From contig CAWIZE010000007.1 in NCBI GenBank assembly GCA_963840545.1, forward strand, positions 1-64,000: a stretch of 64,000 bases of DNA, read 5' to 3'. Shown here piece by piece: positions 7,691-17,500 of the stretch; the first letter of the stretch is position 1; the number at the start of each line of letters is the position of its first letter. The position numbers and the translations under genes were made by a program. The notes beneath the pieces were generated by a model. It did not search any database, was not told where the DNA came from, and was given only the letters and a program-made list of their open reading frames with translations. The stretch is from JAKAWQ01 sp963840545. Its GTDB lineage: Bacteria; Pseudomonadota; Alphaproteobacteria; Acetobacterales; Acetobacteraceae.

Positions 7691-10264
7691 ATGAACCGCA
7701 GGCAGTTGTTCCTTTCGACCGCGAAAGCAGCATTCCTGGCCGCGATCGGCGGCGGCTGGCGCGCGACGACGGCCGCGGCCCAGCCCGTGGCGCCGGCCGC
7801 CGCGGCCGGTGGGGAGATCCACGGCGTCCCCGGCTCGCCTTCGGCGACGCGGACGATCATCGGCGACGTTCTGCCGCCGCCCGATCCGCCGTTCGGCGGC
7901 GTGATCAAGGGCAACGCCGCGCAGTCCGAAGCCCTGGTGGCCGCCGCGGGTCGTGCCGCCCAAGGGCGCGCCGAACGTGCTGCTGATCATGACCGACGAC
8001 GTCGGCTTCGGCGCGCCGAGCACCTTCGGCGGCGTCATCCCCACGCCGGCCCTGGACCGCATCGCCAAGGCGGGGCTGCGCTACACGCAGTTCCATTCCA
8101 CGGCCCTCTGCTCGCCGACGCGGGCGGCGCTGATCACCGGCCGCAACCATCACTCGGCCGGCTTCGGCGTGGTCTCCGAAGCAGTCCACCGGCTTCCCCG
8201 GCTACAACAGCATCATCCCCAAGGACAAGGCCACCATCGGCCGCATCCTCCGGGACAACGGCTATCGCCACCTCCTGGTTCGGCAAGGACCACAACACGC
8301 CGACCTTCCAGGCCAGCCAGGTCGGGCCGTTCGACCAGTGGCCCATCGGCATGGGCTTCGAGTATTTCTACGGCTTCGTCGGCGGCGACACCAGCCAGTG
8401 GCAGCCGAACCTGTTCCGCAACACCACCGCCATCTATCCCTACGTCGGCAAGCCGGGCTGGAACCTCACCACCGCCGATGGCCGACGACGCCATCGCATT
8501 GGCTGAACCGGATCAACCAGATCGATCCCGAGCAAGCCGTTCTTCTGCTACTACGTGCCCGGCGGCACGCACGCGCCGCATCACCCGACGCCGGAGTGGA
8601 TCGAGAAGATCAGCGCACATGCACCTGTTCGACAAGGGCTGGAACGAGCTCCGCGACACGATCTTCGCCAACCAGAAGCGGCTCGGCGTGATCCCGCAGG
8701 ACGCGAAGCTGACGCCCTGGCCGGACGAGCTGCTGAAGAACGTGGGACAAGCTCACGCCCGACGAGAAGAAGATGTTCATCCGCCAGGTGGACGTCTATG
8801 CCGCCTACCTGGCCTACACCGACCACGAAATCGGCCGCGTGATCCAGGCCGTCGAGGACATGGGCAAGCTCGACAACACGCTGATCATCTACATCAGCGG
8901 CGACAACGGCTCCAGCGCCGAGGGCACGCTGATCGGCACGCCCAACGAGGTCGCGATGTTCAACGGCGTCGAGGTTCCCGTGGAGGACCAGCTCAAGTAT
9001 TTCTACGACGCCTGGGGCACGGACCGGACCTACAACCACATGGCCGGTCGGCTGGACGTGGGCCTTCGACACGCCCTTCAGCTGGACCAAGCAGATCGCC
9101 TCGCACTTCGGCGGCACGCGGCAGGGCATGTGCGATCTCCTGGCCCGGGCACATCAAGGACGCGGGCGGCATCCGCAACCAGTTCCATCACGTGATCGAC
9201 GTCGTGCCGACGATCCTGGAGGTCTGCGGCATCCGCGCGCCGGACATGGTGGACGGCATCAAGCAGAAGCCCGATCGAAGGCGTGAGCTTCGCCTACACC
9301 TTCGACAAGGCCAACGCCAACGCGCCCTCGACGGCACAAGACGCAGTATTTCGAGATGATGGGCGACCACGCCATCTATCACGACGGCTGGATCGCCAGC
9401 ACGAAGGTCATCCGCCCGCCGTGGGAAGTCTTCGGCGCGGTCAACCCGGACCCGCTCAACAACGTGCACCTGGGAACTCTACGACCTGACCAAGGACTGG
9501 ACGCAGGACGAGGACGTGGCGGCCAAGTATCCCGACAAGCTGCAGGAGATGAAGGAGCTGTTCCTCGAGCGAGGCCGCAGAAGTACCAGGTGCTGCCGCT
9601 GGACGCCTCGGTGGCGACGCGCCTGGTCGCGCCGCGGCCGAACATCACCGCCGGCCGCAGCGAGTTCGTCTACACCGGCCGATGACCGGCATCGCCGCAA
9701 GGGCGACTCGCCGCTGCTGCTCAACTCCTCCTACACCGTCACGGCCGACATCGAGGTGCCGGAGGGCGGCGCCGAGGGCATGATCCTGACCTCCGGCGGC
9801 CGCTTCGGCGGCTACGGCTTCTACCTGCTCAAGGGCAAGCCGGTGTTCCTCTGGAACCTGGTGGACCTCAAGCGCGTCCGCTGGGAAGGCCCGGACGCGC
9901 TGCCGCCCGGCAAGCACACGCTCGAGTTCGACTTCAAGTACGACGGCCTCGGCTCGGGCACGCTGGCCTTCAACAACATGAGCGGCATCGGCCGCGGCGG
10001 CACCGGCGTGCTCAAGGTGGACGGCAAGGAGGTCGCCACCCAGAAGATGGAGCGCACGCTGCCGCTGATCCTGCAATGGGACGAGACCTTCGACATCGGC
10101 TCCGACACCGGCACGCCCGTGTGACGACGAGGACTACCAGTGCCCGTTCCGCTTCACCGGCAAGCTCGACAAGCTGACGCTCAAGGTGCAGCCCGCCGGT
10201 GCTGACGGAGGAGGACAAGAGGCGGCTGGAGCAGAGCCATCGCAACAACGCGGCCAGCCAGTAG
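7691..10264 (+). pseudogene. Arylsulfatase, reading frame displaced about 18 times by single extra bases
   Basis: A full-length arylsulfatase can be followed from ATG 7691 (AGGAGGGAAACG upstream) to TAG 10262. A Tat/Sec leader (MNRRQLFLSTAKAAFLA) is followed by PNVLLIMTDDVGFG (metal-binding Asp pair) and the sulfatase signature CSPTRAALITGR, whose cysteine would be converted to formylglycine. Then come ATSWFGKDHNTP, ISGDNGSS and the C-terminal domain (EGMILTSGGRFGGYGFYLLK, PVDDEDYQCPFRFTG). Frame changes occur at about 7934, 8181, 8266, 8477, 8499, 8533, 8618, 8742, 9046, 9134, 9273, 9334, 9467, 9570, 9577, 9680, 10122 and 10198, each explained by one extra base. Leucine is mostly CTG here, whereas neighbours favour CTC, hinting at transfer. 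As written it cannot make an active enzyme. Confidence 0.88.
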
Positions 10265-10510
10265 GCCCAGCCAACAGGCGATGGCGCCGTGATGGCGCGG
10301 GCCGTGACCGGGAGCGCCCCCCGCCCCCCCCGCCCCGCGTCCCCGCCCCGCGCCGCGTCCGGTCTCGTTCTCGCCATGGAATCCGTGACGCTGCCGTGCC
10401 ATAACGCCGCGCGGCTGCCACGAGGGGTCCGTGTCCGCGCGCGGACCGGTCGCATTTGCCACCCCCTCGTTCGCCCGAACGAGTGGTCACCATGAGGAGA
10501 CAGAGCCGTG

Positions 10511-11134
10511 ATGCCTTCGCCTTACCTGCGTGCGGCCGCGCTGGCTGCGGTCATCGCGGCCGGAGCGCTGCCCCTCGCGTTGCCCGATCCCGCCTCCGCC
10601 CAGGCCAACCCGACGCTCGAGAACGTCGTTCCCGAAGCGGCCGCGGTGAGCTTCGCGGCAAAGATCCGCTCGATCGACCCGGCGACGCGGGAAATCGTTC
10701 TCGTCGGGCGCGACGGAAATCAGGTCCGGGTCATCGCCGGGCCGGTCGTCCATCTCGAGCTCCTCAAGCCGGGCGATACGGTGAACGTCAAATACTACCG
10801 CTCTGTCGCCTTTGTCATATCGGCGCCGGAATCGAGCGGCGGCGCCCCGCCGCCCCCCGCCTCGATCACCGCCGCCCTGGCGCGGCCGACCGAGGCCCCC
10901 GGCGGCATCGGCGTCCGCGTGATCAAGGTGAGCGGCCTCGTCGTCGGCATCGATCCGGCCGCCGCGACCGTCGACCTCGTCGCCCCGGGCGGCGGCGGCG
11001 TCTACACCATCGAAGTCACCGATCCCGCGCGCGCGGCGCACCTCTCCCAACTGCATGTCGGCGACACGGTCACCGCCGTCGTCAGCGAGGCGCTGGCCAT
11101 CCGCATCTCGCCCGCCCCCAAGAGCTGGTTCTGA
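10511..11134 (+). CDS. Periplasmic protein with two OB-like repeats
   Basis: Secreted protein of 207 residues, start ATG 10511 (AGGAGACAG upstream; GTG 10508 is also possible). The signal peptide ends near residue 31 (ASAQ). Two similar halves follow: one with VSFAAKIRSIDPATREIVLV and LKPGDTVNVKYYRSVAFVI, the other with VKVSGLVVGIDPAAATVDLV-like strands and LHVGDTVTAVVSEALAIRI. This internal duplication resembles small OB-fold domains. It lies 6 bp upstream of the pqiB-type gene and so probably works with that envelope system (inference). I do not recognise a named family. Confidence 0.65.
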   Translation: MPSPYLRAAALAAVIAAGALPLALPDPASAQANPTLENVVPEAAAVSFAAKIRSIDPATREIVLVGRDGNQVRVIAGPVVHLELLKPGDTVNVKYYRSVAFVISAPESSGGAPPPPASITAALARPTEAPGGIGVRVIKVSGLVVGIDPAAATVDLVAPGGGGVYTIEVTDPARAAHLSQLHVGDTVTAVVSEALAIRISPAPKSWF

Positions 11135-11140
11135 ACGCCC

Positions 11141-12823
11141 TTGTCCGACTCTAGCCCCCTTCCGTCGGCGCACGTCACGCGCCGACGGCGCGTCTCCGCG
11201 ATCTGGATCATCCCCGCGATCACGCTGCTGATCGCCGCCTGGCTCGCCTGGGACACGCTTTCGAAGCGCGGCCCGCTCATCACCATCACCTTCCAGAGCG
11301 CCGAGGGGCTCACCGCCGGCCAGTCGCAGGTCCGCTTCAAGGACATCCCGCTCGGCACCGTCCAGAGCATCACGCTCGCGCCCGACTACAGCCACGTCGT
11401 CGTCGCCGCGCGGATGAACCGCGACGCCGAGCGCCTGCTCACCGACCAGGCGCGCTTCTGGGTCGTCAAGCCGCGGCTGTTCGCGGGCAATCTGTCCGGA
11501 TTCGAGACGATCCTCTCCGGCTCCTATATCCAGATCCTGCCTTCCACCAAGCCCGGCCATCTCCAGCACCAGTTCACCGGGCTCGAGGATCCGCCGGTGC
11601 TGCAGTCGGACATTCCCGGCCGCACCTTCCTCCTCAAGGCCGACCGCGTCGGCGCGCTCAATCCCGGCTCGCCGATCTTCTATCGTGGCCTCGATGTCGG
11701 CAGCGTGCTCGGCTGGAACCTCGGCCACATGGCGACGAGCGTCACCGTGCACGCCTTCGTCCGCGCCCCGTTCGACAGCTACGTGCACGCCGATTCGCGC
11801 TTCTGGAACGCCTCCGGCGCCTCGGTCTCGCTCGGCGCGACCGGGGTGCGGCTGAATGTCGAATCGCTCCGCGCCGTCCTGCTCGGCGGCATCGCCTTCG
11901 AGACGCCGCCGGCGGCGGAAAAGACCCCGCGGGCGGCGGAAGACGCGGTCTTTCCCCTCTACGCCGACCAGGACGCGGCGGCTTCGGCCGAGTTCCGCCG
12001 CCATGTCGCGGCGGTCGCGTATTTCTCGGGCTCGGTCGCCGGCCTCGCCCCGGGCGCGCCCGTCACCCTGCTCGGCATCCGCATCGGCGAGGTGACGGCG
12101 GTCGATCTTCGCTACAATCCGCAAAAGAAGTCGCTGGAGGTGCCGGTCCACTTCGATATCCAACCCCAGCGGATCGCCCTCAGCGCCGCGGCCGCGCAGC
12201 GCGGCCCGCTGGCCAATGCGCAAATCCTTGTCGCCCACGGCATGCGGGCGCAGCTGGCCAGCGCCAACCTTCTCACCGGCCAGCAGGAGGTGGCGCTCGT
12301 CTTCGTCCCGAACGCGCCGCCGGCCAGCGTCAGCACCGAGGACGGCGCGATCGTCGTCCCCACCGTTCCGGGGGCCTTGAGCGGCATCACCCAGTCCGCC
12401 TCCGCCCTGCTCGACAAGATCAACCGCCTGCCCTTCGACAAGATCGGCGAGAACCTCAACGCCACGCTCGCCGGCCTCAACACCATCGCCAACGGGCCCG
12501 AGCTCCGCGATTCCCTGACCTCCCTCCAGGCGACCCTGGCCTCGGCCCAGGACGCCATCGGGAAGCTCAACGCCGGCGCCGGCCCGGCCCTCGCCCAGCT
12601 TCCCGCCATCGCCGAGGAGCTGAAGACGCTGCTCGCCCGCACCACCACGCTGGTCGGCTCGGCCGATCAAGGCTACGGCACGAACTCGAAATTCTACCGC
12701 GACCTCGACCGGCTCCTGCTCCAGGCGAACGACGTCCTGCAATCCGTCCGCGGGCTCGCCGATCTGCTCACCGAGCAGCCCAACGCGCTGATTCGCGGCC
12801 GCACCGGCGCCGCCGCCCAATGA
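11141..12823 (+). CDS. pqiB: PqiB-like intermembrane transport protein (MCE domains)
   Basis: Protein of 560 residues with one N-terminal membrane anchor (residues 22-40, VSAIWIIPAITLLIAAWLA) and a periplasmic part holding three MCE/MlaD domains. These start at about residues 45 (ITFQSAEGLTAGQSQVRFKD), 165 (FLLKADRVGALNPGSPIFYR) and 290 (AYFSGSVAGLAPGAPVTLLG). The rest is a helical C-terminal region that in PqiB forms a needle towards the outer membrane. Start is TTG 11141. The family moves lipids or small hydrophobic molecules between membranes. It overlaps the pqiA-like gene by ATGA; the order here (OB protein, PqiB, PqiA) is reversed from enterobacterial pqiABC, and no PqiC is seen. Confidence 0.85.
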   Translation: MSDSSPLPSAHVTRRRRVSAIWIIPAITLLIAAWLAWDTLSKRGPLITITFQSAEGLTAGQSQVRFKDIPLGTVQSITLAPDYSHVVVAARMNRDAERLLTDQARFWVVKPRLFAGNLSGFETILSGSYIQILPSTKPGHLQHQFTGLEDPPVLQSDIPGRTFLLKADRVGALNPGSPIFYRGLDVGSVLGWNLGHMATSVTVHAFVRAPFDSYVHADSRFWNASGASVSLGATGVRLNVESLRAVLLGGIAFETPPAAEKTPRAAEDAVFPLYADQDAAASAEFRRHVAAVAYFSGSVAGLAPGAPVTLLGIRIGEVTAVDLRYNPQKKSLEVPVHFDIQPQRIALSAAAAQRGPLANAQILVAHGMRAQLASANLLTGQQEVALVFVPNAPPASVSTEDGAIVVPTVPGALSGITQSASALLDKINRLPFDKIGENLNATLAGLNTIANGPELRDSLTSLQATLASAQDAIGKLNAGAGPALAQLPAIAEELKTLLARTTTLVGSADQGYGTNSKFYRDLDRLLLQANDVLQSVRGLADLLTEQPNALIRGRTGAAAQ

Positions 12824-14103
12824 GCGAGGCCCTGCCGGCGCCGCGCGCCGTGGCGAATGACGGGCCCCGCGACGGAGGTTCGCTCCACGAGTGCCACGGC
12901 TGCGGGCTCCGGCAGTTCGTCCCACCGCTCGCTCCGCGCACGCTCGCGCGCTGCGTCCGCTGCGGCACGGTGCTCCGCGGCCACCGCCGCAACACGATCG
13001 AGCATGCCCTGGCACTCGCCTGCGCCGCCCTCGTCCTGCTCGGCGTCACCGCGAGTGCGACGATGATGACGGTGCGGAGCGCCGGCATCGTCCATCAGGC
13101 CGACCTCATCGCCGGCCCGGAGGAGCTCGCGCACCGCGGCATGTACAGCCTCGCCCTCGCGGTCGTCTTCACCAGCCTCATCGCCCCGCTGGCGAAGCTC
13201 GCCGGCACCGTCTACGCGCTCGGCCTGCTCCAGACGCGCCATCCGCCGCGCCACATTCGCCGCGTCTTCCTCTTCGTCCGCAAGCTCACGCCCTGGTCGA
13301 TGAGCGAGGTCCTGCTGCTCGGCGCCTTCGTCGCCTACGTAAAGCTGCAGGCGCTCGTCACGATCACCGCCGGCCCCGCGCTCATCTCGCTGATGGTGCT
13401 CGCCTTCGTCATGTTCTGGCTCGATTCGGAGCTCGACGCCGAGGACGTGTGGGAGGCGATGGCCCGCAAGGGCCTCGGCGATGCGGCACCCGCGGACAGC
13501 CGCGGCCCCGGCGCGCTCGCCTGCCATTCCTGCGGCCTCGTCAGCACGCCGCGCGGGGAGGCGGATCCGCGCTGCCCGCGCTGCGGCTCGGCCCTGCACC
13601 GGCGCAAGCCGAACAGCATCGCGCGCACCTGGGCGCTCGTGATCGGCGCCGCCATCCTCTACATTCCCGCCAACTATTATCCCGTGCTGACGGTGATCCA
13701 GCTCGGCTCCGGCGCGCCGAGCACGATCCTCGGCGGCGTGATCGAGCTGGTCGATGCGCGCCAATGGCCGCTCGCCGCACTCGTCTTCGCGGCCTCGGTC
13801 GCGATCCCGCTGCTCAAGCTCGCCGGCCTCGCCACGATGCTCCTCTGCACGCAGCTCGGCGCCACGGGATGGCTCCGCGAACGCACCCACCTCTTCGCCG
13901 TCGTCGAATTCATCGGCCGCTGGTCGATGATCGACATCTTCATGGAATCCCTGCTCGGCGCGCTGGTGCAGTTCGGCACCGTCATCACGATCGATCCCGG
14001 GATGGGCGCGATCGCCTTCTGCGCCGTCGTCGTCCTCACCATGCTCGCCGCCGAAAGCTTCGATCCCCGCCTGATGTGGGACGCCGCGCGCGTGCCGGCC
14101 TGA
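12820..14103 (+). CDS. pqiA: PqiA-like integral membrane protein
   Basis: Membrane partner of PqiB, 427 residues with two homologous halves. Each half opens with a zinc-ribbon-like cysteine pair set (CHGCG...CVRCG at about 26-49; CHSCG...CPRCG at about 230-250) followed by four predicted membrane spans. Typical family stretches are KLTPWSMSEVLLLGAFVAY and RWSMIDIFMESLLGALVQF. The start ATG overlaps the pqiB stop (ATGA), so the two are translated together. It ends 14 bp before the convergent bcsD gene. Confidence 0.88.
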   Translation: MSEALPAPRAVANDGPRDGGSLHECHGCGLRQFVPPLAPRTLARCVRCGTVLRGHRRNTIEHALALACAALVLLGVTASATMMTVRSAGIVHQADLIAGPEELAHRGMYSLALAVVFTSLIAPLAKLAGTVYALGLLQTRHPPRHIRRVFLFVRKLTPWSMSEVLLLGAFVAYVKLQALVTITAGPALISLMVLAFVMFWLDSELDAEDVWEAMARKGLGDAAPADSRGPGALACHSCGLVSTPRGEADPRCPRCGSALHRRKPNSIARTWALVIGAAILYIPANYYPVLTVIQLGSGAPSTILGGVIELVDARQWPLAALVFAASVAIPLLKLAGLATMLLCTQLGATGWLRERTHLFAVVEFIGRWSMIDIFMESLLGALVQFGTVITIDPGMGAIAFCAVVVLTMLAAESFDPRLMWDAARVPA

Positions 14104-14117
14104 GTCCGACGGAAGGC

Positions 14118-14558
14118 CTACCCGCGGCTCAGCCGCAGCGTCAGCACGTCCGGGCCCTCGCCGCCGTGGCGCCGCGCCACCAGCGCCGGGTCGCCGCCCG
14201 GCTGGTCCGCCATCCACGCCTCGTAGAGCCCCTCGATCACGGCGGCGAACCAGGTGCCCGGCGGATCGCCCGCGGCGCCGAGCCGCGGCAGCCCGGCATG
14301 GGCGATCACCAGGCAGCGCTCCGCCTCGTTGAGCGCGAGCCGCGCGCTGCCCCAGCCGATCTCGCCGAGCCGCTCGTTCATCTCCATCTCGAGCGCCTCC
14401 ATCGAGCCGACGGCGGGCAGCGCCAGCAGCCGCGCCATGCGGTGCCCGGCATTGCGCAGCATTCTGTCGCGCCCGCCGGCGCCCGCCCCCGGGCCCCCCA
14501 CCGCGTCGATCTCTGCGGCCAGCGCGCGGAGGAAAATGCGAAACCGCGCCTCTGTCAT
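14118..14558 (-). CDS. bcsD: Cellulose synthase subunit D
   Basis: Protein of 146 residues matching BcsD/AcsD, the periplasmic octameric ring that aligns glucan chains into crystalline ribbons in acetic acid bacteria. Recognisable family pieces are FRIFLRALAAEIDAVGG at the N-terminus, RDRMLRNAGHRMA, IGWGSARLALNEAERCLVI and PPGTWFAAVIEGLYEAW. It is the last gene of the cellulose operon, 7 bp after bcsC. BcsD is largely confined to cellulose producers of the Komagataeibacter type and some other proteobacteria, so its presence suggests ordered cellulose (inference). Confidence 0.88.
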   Translation of the reverse strand: MTEARFRIFLRALAAEIDAVGGPGAGAGGRDRMLRNAGHRMARLLALPAVGSMEALEMEMNERLGEIGWGSARLALNEAERCLVIAHAGLPRLGAAGDPPGTWFAAVIEGLYEAWMADQPGGDPALVARRHGGEGPDVLTLRLSRG

Positions 14559-14565
14559 GGTCGCG

Positions 14566-17500
14566 TCACTGGTGTGCGCCGTTGAAGATGTAGCGGGCGA
14601 AGAAGAGGCCGCTTGCGGTGTTCCAATCGCCCGTGCGCTGGTAGCTCGCCCGGCCGCCGAGCTCGAGCGAGCGGCTCACGCGATAGGTGAGCTCGCCATG
14701 CGCGCCCCCGACCACCCCGGCATTGCTGTCGGAGGCATACGTCGTTGCGAGCCCCGGCGTGCTCGCGGCGCGCGCGACCAGCGCGTCCTGCAGCGCCGGA
14801 TTGTCCGGAAAAACGTCCGAAGCTGCCTCGTCATAGGTCTGAAAGCCGAGCGAGCCGCCGACCGACCAGGAAAGATCGCCCTCGCTCCCCTGGTAATTCA
14901 CCGGGATGACGGCGGCAAAATAGGATTGCGGGCTGAAATACCCGCCCTGGCCGAGGCTGAAATAGCGCAGGTTCTTCTGATAGCCGAAATAGACGAGGTC
15001 GAGCCCGACCCGCACCGCGTCGCTCCCCGACTGCCACACCGGGAGCGAGCCGCCGGCGCCGAATTCTCCCTCCTCGTTGCTCGCGACAGCGCTCCCCGCG
15101 AGCCAGTCATAGCCGCCGCCGACATAGAAATTCGCCGGCCCGGCGCTGAACTCGAGCTGAAGGTGCCCGCCCGAGCGCGTCACGCCGCCCCAGCTGGTCC
15201 CGCTGTTCGGATCGCTCGTGCCGGCATAGGAGAGCACGCTGTCGGTCACGGCGCGGCGCTCGGCGGTGATGCGCAGGCGAAGATTGTCGGCGATGAGCGG
15301 CGAGAGCGTCACCCCGCCGACCGCGTTGGTTTCCGCAAAACCGAGCGGCGTCACGCCGGCATCGGCCGCGAACCAGCCCTCGGCGAAGGCGATGTCGAGG
15401 CCGACCCCGGCGGCCTGCTGGTTTTGCGGCACCGCGCTGCCGCCGAGCGCGGCCGTGCCGAACTGCGCCTGGCTCGAGGCGCCGCCCGCGAGCTGCCCGG
15501 CCGTGAGGAAGGTCGGCGTCGCCGTGACATGGAGCGTGCCCCGTCCGTCGGGCGAGAAGCTCGCCTCGATCGGCGTCGTCGCGTCCAGCAGCTGGTCGAG
15601 CCCCGGCGTGCCCGATCGCGTCCGGATTCCGCCGCCGAACGAGAGTTTTGGCGACACCTGGTCGTCGAGCGCGGCGATCTGCCGGTCGATCTCGGCGAGC
15701 GTCGGATCGGCCGGCGTGCCCGTGCCCGCGGCGCCGGGGCTGGTGGCCGCGCCGCGAAACGGATTGGTGCCCGGGATGGTGGTGCCCGGCGGATCGGCGG
15801 GCACCGGGCCCGCCAGCCCCCCGCCGGCGCCCAGCTGCTCCAGCCGCAGGCTCCGCGCCGTCTGCAAGTCCGCAAGCGCCTGGCCGCTATCGCCTTGCGC
15901 CCGCGCGAACGAAGCCGCCGCGAGCCAGGCCCCCGGGTCGTTCGGCGCCCGCTCGGTCGCCTCGCCCACCCAAAGTGCTGCCTGCCGCCATTGCCCGGCC
16001 TGGATCGCCGCCCCGATCGCCGCCTGCCGCGCCGCCATGTCGTCCGGGTTCCGCGCCAGCACGGCGGTGTCGATCGCCAGCGCCTGCCCCGGCTCGTCGG
16101 CCGACTGGTAGAGCCGCCCGAGTGCGAGGTTGAGGGCGGGGTCCTCCGGGCTCTCCCGCAGCGCCGGGGCGAGCGCGTCATAGGCATCCGCCGTGCGCCC
16201 CTCCGTGTCGAGCGCGTCGGAGGCGGTGACGGCGATGCCGGCGCGGAGCTGGTCGAGCGCCGCGCTCTGTTGGGCGCTGAGATCGGCGGCATCGCCGACG
16301 CTCGCCACCAGCGCGGCCGCGTCCGCCGTCCGCCCGGCCTCGAGCAGCACGCCGGCATAGGCGATAAGCTGCGCCGCGGTGGGCGCGGGCGTCGCCGCCT
16401 GGGCGGTCGCCAGCGCCTCGCGCGCGCCGAACGGGTCGCCCATGCGGAGGAAGGCCCGCGCGATCGCGGCCCCGCGCGCACCCTCCGGGTCGGGGCGGGC
16501 GGCGAGCGCCAGCAGGCGGCGGCGGGCATCGCCCGGGTTCACCGGGGCAAGCGCCAGCGCGGCGCGGATCTCGCCCGAGAGCGCCGCCGCCTCGGCGATG
16601 CTCTGCATCTCCGGGGTCCGCGCCGCCGGCGGCAGCCGCGCGACCAGGGCCGCCGCCTCGGCGGGGCGGTGGTTTTCGGCGGCGAAGATCGCCCCGGCCT
16701 GCAGCGCGTCCGCGGACGGCTCCGCCACCCCGGTTACCGCCGCCATCATCTGCTCGGCCTCCGCGTCCTGCCCGGCCGCCTCCAGCGCGCGGGCAAGGTC
16801 GAGCCGGGTCCACGGGTCCGCGGGATCGGCGGCGACGGCCTGGTTCAGCAACGCGAGTTTTTCCCCTGGATCGCTCGCCGCCGCCGCGCGCCGGCGGAGG
16901 AGCTGCGCCCGCAACGGTCCGGCCTGCTGCGCCCCGCCGGCCGCCCCCGCCCGCGCCAGCAGCGAAGCCGCCGCGTCCCCGTGCCCCTCCCGGCGCAGCA
17001 CGCCGGCCAGCATCAATTCGGCGCCCGAAACATCGCCCCCCGAAACATCGCCGCCTTGGGCGATGATCGCGCGCAACTGCCGCGCCGCCGCCGCCAGCTC
17101 CCCGGCCGCGATCAGGCTTTTCGCCCGCGCGTATTCCGCGCCCACATCCGCCCCGGCGAGCGCCGCCTGCCAGCGCCCGGCCGCGGCGGGGTCGGCGGCG
17201 ATCGCGCGGGCGAGCAAGCCGCGCGCCTCCTCCATGTCGCCCTGGCGCAGCCGCACCAGCCCGAGCCCGCCCAAGGCCGCCCCATCGGCCGCCCCATCGT
17301 GGGGGTCCACTTTCAGCGCCGCCTGGAAGGAGGACGCCGCATCCGCGAGCCGCCCGGCCTGCAGCGCGGCGAACCCCGCGACCCGCGCCCGCCCGGCCTG
17401 CTCGGCGGGCGAGAGCACCGGGTGCTCGGCCTCGGTCAGGAGCGCCACCATCGTCGGGTCGTCCGGATGGGCGGCGAGCCACGTCCGGTACGCGCCGACG

